Shown one piece after another: positions 36,350-64,000 of a DNA stretch of 64,000 bases (position 1 is its first letter; each line of letters begins with the position of its first letter). Source of the stretch: Macrocystis pyrifera (lineage: Eukaryota; Sar; Phaeophyceae; Laminariales; Laminariaceae). Below the pieces are notes generated by a model, which made no database searches, was not told the origin of the DNA, and worked only from the letters and a program-made list of their open reading frames with translations. The stretch spans positions 434,001-498,000 of the forward strand of contig JASSKH010000026.1 of assembly GCA_031763025.1 (NCBI GenBank), in the 5' to 3' direction. Both the position numbers and the translations under genes were made by a program.

Positions 36350-37830
36350 AGGAAAATGCGGGGGGGCGGTTAGAACATGCGCAGAGGCAAGCCATACATT
36401 TTTTACCGGGTAACTGATGTAACCTTATTTCAGTAACACGGCATGTTAGATGCATGAATAGCTGGTGCGATAGAAGTGAACTGCTGCTGTCAAGTAGTAC
36501 ACGACTCACTCAGGCGCTGCCGTAAAACTTCTGTAGACTGCAGTCGGAACGAAGCTTTTGCTGCTTCTTTGCTGAACGTAATTGTAGCTATGTAGGATAC
36601 CAATACCGACTGTACCAGGTACGATACAATAAAATACATACCTGGTACCTGGTATAAATACCTGTTACGAAGTATGTTATGGAGATGACGCGTCGATCGC
36701 TGTACGAAGTGGAGAGTGGCTATTTGCATTTTTTAAGCGTTGTCCGTAATTTCGTGACGCCTTGTTTTCCAGTAAACCGCGGTAATGTGTACCGGTACCA
36801 GGCGTGAATACTACAGCAGTCCAATACGCCGTACTTGTTCTTCTGCTGTACTGGCTGTATTGATACGTGGATTGATAGTGGGCGGCTTCACGATTCGATG
36901 AAACTGGACATACATATGCGCACGAAAACACACCGCTTGGACTAAGGTATTGTCTGGTCGCGTATTTTTGCCAGTTCGTCGTGATGCACGTACGTACTCA
37001 TATCAGACATATCGGAAGTGCTCGACTATAATGTGCATAATAAACACTACTGTAATAGTACAACAGCGGTACTCGTCGTCTTAAAAGGTCAAGCAGCGCT
37101 CGGACATCGTGAGAGAGACGCCGAGATCTGGGGCCTAAGGGGGAGGGAGACCCAAGGCTCAGACACACTGCACACGGCTGGCTGTGATCATTCAGGTCGA
37201 TTGCTATTACTAACGTCTGCTTGGACTTTTGGGGGACGAACAATATGACACATCGGCAGCAGTCCTACCCGAGGAGGGAAGGAGGGAGGGAGGAGAACGT
37301 TCTACTGCGATTGCTCACAGCCTGTTCATATTCAGGTGGTGTATCAGTATGTGGTGAAATTGTTGGGCTGCCCTTGGCGGGTGGGGTGGTGGCCAGCACG
37401 AGTTTTCAGACGAGTTTTCAGGGCATCTCCGTTGCATCACTTGGCAGCAAAACTGGAAAAACAAAAAAGACTAGCGGCCCCACGCGAGGAACCGACCATG
37501 CTCTTGCAAGGAGGGAAAGGAAAAGTAACTCTGTCGATTGCGAGAAGTGCTGTTATTGCTGCTACCCCTGCTGCTGGTGCATAGCATTGTAGAATACCTC
37601 CGCCATACGTGCCTGGGGATATGAGAAGGGGGGGGCAGTGTTGGCCTGGAGGGAGGAACTCTGCTGTCCGCAAAAGCACGCGCACACACTAATCCCTATA
37701 ATATGAATAGGACAGCCTATCCTGCTCCTCCTCCTCTCACATGCACCACGTAGCTCTTCTTGAACTCTTTCGTGTCTTCCAGGGAGAACGACCCGAAGGT
37801 GAAGGAGTCCTCCACGTCCGAATCTTCCAT
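24715..37830 (-). CDS. USP10/Ubp3-like ubiquitin-specific protease, complete, twelve exons, three apparent frameshifts
   Basis: A cysteine protease removing ubiquitin from proteins. Exons in coding order: 37830-37741, 36198-35871, 34906-34724, 34291-33502, 32581-32314, 31102-31013, 30572-30340, 29465-29370, 28715-28344, 27194-27079, 26258-26158 and 24884-24715, about 945 codons. The catalytic Cys is in GLVNTGNSCF (exon 4), the QEDAQEFLAFFLDQ box in exon 6, and the His and Asp in GGHYTALVR and FDDQ (exon 12). USP10-specific order is kept: SWARIAA before the Cys box, LHEEIVEAKK after QEDAQEF, EDDEWMEVG, ITELFYGMFRSEV, TVLDEAL, LTLHLKQFSF, YRLFTVVLHHG. Exons 2, 4 and 7 each break frame inside G-rich tracts, while flanking phases predict one continuous protein. 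A UBP3 orthologue of another subtype is the main alternative. Ala/Gly/Pro-rich inserts enlarge the N-terminus and the middle. Confidence 0.92.
25490..25577 (-). repeat. Family C repeat, truncated
   Basis: gggggagcactcgatatcat, gcatggccgtagtcgtgtga, ccaaaatgccgggacagag. It sits between USP exons 12 and 11. Confidence 0.75.
26158..26258 (-). CDS. USP exon 11
   Basis: YPLDLTVPTRIMSPSLQLEA then SKKGPLKYRLFTV. It joins exon 10 as AG+G (Arg) and exon 12 as G+TG (Val), reading YRLFTVVLHHG as in USP10. Confidence 0.95.
26640..27065. repeat. Degenerate aacctcaactt repeat
   Basis: Short units aacctcaacttcaac repeat with much drift up to 15 bp from the 3' border of USP exon 10, so they occupy the 5' part of that intron in the gene's sense. 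Confidence 0.75.
27079..27194 (-). CDS. USP exon 10
   Basis: VKASRTLTLEQAPKVLTLHL then KQFSFHPELGPRKLARHV, ending in phase 2. This is the core LxLHLKRF strand of USPs. A degraded copy of its 5' half lies upstream in the gene's sense, at 27339-27391. Confidence 0.95.
27339..27391 (-). pseudogene. Degraded duplicate of USP exon 10 5' border
   Basis: gattgctccagcgtcagaca then tcgagaagctttcacatcaa parallels 27159-27216 (gcttgctctagcgtcagagt / tcgagaggccttcaccttca). It covers the acceptor and first about 35 coding bases; in-frame stops are present. Confidence 0.75.
27604..27712. mobile_element. MITE family B copy
   Basis: In a USP intron. tattacgggggaccatagta … aactatggacccccgtaata; both terminal repeats are well preserved. 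Confidence 0.92.
28344..28715 (-). CDS. USP exon 9: long Gly/Asn insert then TVLDEAL
   Basis: 124 codons in phase 0. It starts LDLDPPIPPAQ, continuing FHCLQ to give the family's LQLD. An Asn/Gly/Ala-rich insert of about 70 residues follows, and it ends ATVLDEALAALFGGEAVAGV KGRLNME. The acceptor is ccccaccag; a second ag at tcttccag (28693 region) would shorten the exon but lose LQLD. Confidence 0.85.
29370..29465 (-). CDS. USP exon 8
   Basis: Thirty-two codons in phase 0: ITELFYGMFRSEVKKSGNAK then SSVTREPFHCLQ. It matches the USP family strand and helix read in USP10 as ITGIFGG…RSVV…PFFTLQ. Confidence 0.9.
30340..30572 (-). CDS. USP exon 7: LHEEIVEAKK, with frameshift
   Basis: Begins LHEEIVEAKKVQEKEDGQAE and ends in another frame as EDDEWMEVGKGGAKAVVNVP…SNSSV at donor gtgcgt. 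Both halves match consecutive USP10 segments. The 233-bp length should be divisible by 3. The break lies in the G-rich stretch at about 30440-30505. Confidence 0.85.
31013..31102 (-). CDS. USP exon 6: QEDAQEF box
   Basis: Thirty codons in phase 0: AMSRAFGAFRSANLGEQEDA then QEFLAFFLDQ. Q(E/Q)DAQEF is a hallmark of the USP fold. Confidence 0.95.
31450..31716 (-). repeat. Family C repeat, near full length
   Basis: From gggagggggtgtactcatgc to ttctggtgtcgccacttcca. With the copies at 51608 and 56090 it defines a unit of about 265-280 bp, whose other end is ctctggaagtgg. Confidence 0.85.
32314..32581 (-). CDS. USP exon 5
   Basis: Joins exon 4 as GG+G, giving FVGVLFGAASGLRDSIPAQKA. It passes WAQLARFASAFEPPKPG and a Gly-rich run and ends PEPVLPDE at donor gtgagg. 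This corresponds to the USP10 region between the Cys box and QEDAQEF. Confidence 0.85.
32711..32762. repeat. G homopolymer of 52 bases
   Basis: C on the coding strand of USP, 130 bp upstream of the exon 5 acceptor. Surrounded by further G-rich sequence from 32638 to 32800. Confidence 0.95.
33055..33125. repeat. Family E repeat (about 55-70 bp)
   Basis: agtcatttgaccattgacca then cgcatccctttcgagacgga. Partial copies at 14967-15005 and 27430-27480 (plus); 29825-29895 and 40908-40970 (minus). Confidence 0.7.
33502..34291 (-). CDS. USP exon 4: SWARIAA linker and catalytic Cys box, with frameshift
   Basis: Starts PMSWARIAAGPPKLPTPSPA and ends RGLVNTGNSCF…LLACEPFVG at donor gtgagt. The Cys of GNSCF is the nucleophile; SVVLQALLACEP continues the box. 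The two ends are in different frames. The change falls at a 19-base homopolymer (C on the plus strand, 34037-34055), and the exon length is one base short of the phase expectation. Charged and Gly-rich linker lies between. Confidence 0.88.
34724..34906 (-). CDS. USP exon 3: Pro/Ala-rich linker
   Basis: Sixty-one codons in phase 0, ESMPMGAEDGATSGAGSVVT followed by a Pro/Ala/Ser-rich run ending KASPPV. Acceptor ggcttgcag, donor gtatga. Probably disordered. Confidence 0.75.
35871..36198 (-). CDS. USP exon 2: low-complexity linker with frameshift
   Basis: Begins SKTGAAAAAAAATTPAAIAA in phase 0 and continues to EPEMETDSPVPTLVDGG. It runs into a GGT/GAG repeat and then reads VELEDAKGGLSAEADAQAGA…SVEE before donor gtagga, but in another frame. 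The length of 328 bp is one more than a multiple of 3, although both borders are phase 0. A slip in the GGT repeat at about 35945-36010 would explain this. Confidence 0.6.
37741..37830 (-). CDS. USP exon 1: start codon and FGSF motif
   Basis: ATG at 37830-37828 in the context AAGACCATGG. Thirty codons, MEDSDVEDSFTFGSFSLEDT then KEFKKSYVVH, donor gtgaga. The acidic residues around FTFGSF resemble the N-terminus of animal USP10, where YIFGDF binds the stress-granule protein G3BP. A function for FGSF here is inference. The start is chosen for its strong context and because it gives a phase-0 join to exon 2. Confidence 0.75.
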
Positions 37831-38273
37831 GGTCTTTTTCCTGTGCACGCCGCTGAACGCAACGTTTCAGGAAGTCGAAGTCGGGCAGGGGGTGGCAGGA
37901 AATATTGAAATGTAAAGAAACGTGGTTTCCACACCTTGAGGCGTTTTTAAAAAGGGCTCTCGCGGACAGAATTCGTAAAACTCTTGCCAACATAGGGCGA
38001 AAGAGGGAGACAGTACAAACCTGCCCGCCAAAGGTACAGAGTAGAGAATGCAAGAGAGTCACAGAGCGCAGTTTTCAATTTCGTTGGCGTCAAGCATTCA
38101 ACATGATATTTCTTCACCAATCCCTTTTGGAAAAAAAGCCATATGTATTATACAACTCCATGAAAAAATGATGTTCTCTCACAAACAAACAAACAAACAA
38201 CACGAAGCGGCTTCTTATCCGCGGCTAAAAGGCCACGAACGGTAGCAGCAAGCAGGGGCGCACCGAGCGGGAT
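37831..38273. promoter_or_regulatory. Shared head-to-head promoter interval
   Basis: The 443 bp between the start codons of the minus-strand USP gene and the plus-strand coiled-coil gene. It must contain both 5' UTRs and both promoters unless further 5' exons exist. I see no convincing TATA box or repeated element. An AAAC tetranucleotide run lies at about 38182-38202. Sharing of control is inferred from spacing only. Confidence 0.45.
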
Positions 38274-63551
<25,278 letters not shown>

Positions 63552-63573
<22 letters not shown>

Positions 63574-63815
63574 GTGAGCAAGATCGAGAGGTTTATGGTA
63601 TCGTCTTCATTTTCTGTTTCTTCGTTTTCTTTTTGTGTTCGACACACGCTTGCTTATTGTCGGACGGCAAATATAGAACTAGCAGATTTTGTGTTACTGT
63701 AAGCACGATCGAGGTTATGGTAACGGCTATAAGGTAAGCAGGATCGAGGCTACGATAGCGAAGATAATGTAAGCAAGATCGTGGCTTGAGTACCGAAGAC
63801 AACGTAAAGAAAGTT
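63552..63815 (+). repeat. 36-bp repeat overlapping the 3' border of golgin-like exon 19
   Basis: Unit gaggctacggtaacgaagat then aatgtaagcaagatcg. Units at 63552, about 63710 and 63747, with a worn one at 63783. Each carries a donor-like gt(a/g)agca. The first unit is coding. Confidence 0.8.
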
Positions 63816-64000
63816 AAGAGGCCATGAAAAAAAGGAAGGAATACACCCGCGCAGTGCTGTTTCGGGGGCATGCAGCACGCACCGCAGCGCATACGAAGCA
63901 TGTGGCACATACACGTCGTTGTGTGAGCCTCTCCGATCTCCCAGTCAGCGAAACAAGATTCCTCTACGATCTATACTCGGGCGGACGTATCAGTAGTAAT

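Overview
The window is nuclear DNA of an intron-rich eukaryote. Small GC-rich exons (73 to about 1,080 bp) are separated by introns of roughly 0.3 to 3.5 kb. The introns are packed with homopolymers, microsatellites and short dispersed repeats. The style (long repeat-laden introns, GC-rich exons, many CTG/TAC repeats, very long C/G runs) fits a brown alga or related stramenopile such as Ectocarpus. That placement is inference; nothing in the window proves the taxon.

Three genes can be assembled by joining exons with consistent phases. (1) Plus strand, 6526-19564: the 3' twelve exons of a eukaryotic-type glutaminyl-tRNA synthetase. It enters the window already inside the catalytic domain, so bases 1-6525 are most simply one of its introns. 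(2) Minus strand, 37830 down to 24715: a complete USP10/Ubp3-like ubiquitin-specific protease in twelve exons, with Cys box, QEDAQEF box and His/Asp box. It opens with an FGSF motif resembling the G3BP-binding FGDF motif of animal USP10. (3) Plus strand, 38274 to at least 63573: a very long Ala/Glu-rich coiled-coil, golgin-like protein in at least nineteen exons, running off the right edge. Genes 1 and 2 converge on a 5.1 kb repeat-rich interval. Genes 2 and 3 are head to head, with start codons about 440 bp apart. Translation, deubiquitination and a probable Golgi tether are ordinary housekeeping functions; no joint pathway is implied.

The unusual material is non-coding. There are about 18 copies of a roughly 109-bp palindromic MITE with TTACGGGGG ends and TA target duplications. 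One copy sits inside another copy, and one sits inside a second palindromic family. A further family of about 280 bp ends in a C homopolymer. Several tandem arrays are present. In at least four places a piece of exon plus its splice border is duplicated in, or next to, the adjoining intron. Long C runs on the coding strand recur within about 20-220 bp upstream of 3' splice sites in all three genes, whichever strand the gene is on.

Five apparent frameshifts fall in GC-rich low-complexity tracts within otherwise well-supported exons (three in the protease, two in the golgin-like gene). They are more likely assembly or sequencing indels than real breaks, but the sequence alone cannot decide. I found no rRNA, tRNA, CRISPR array or autonomous transposon.
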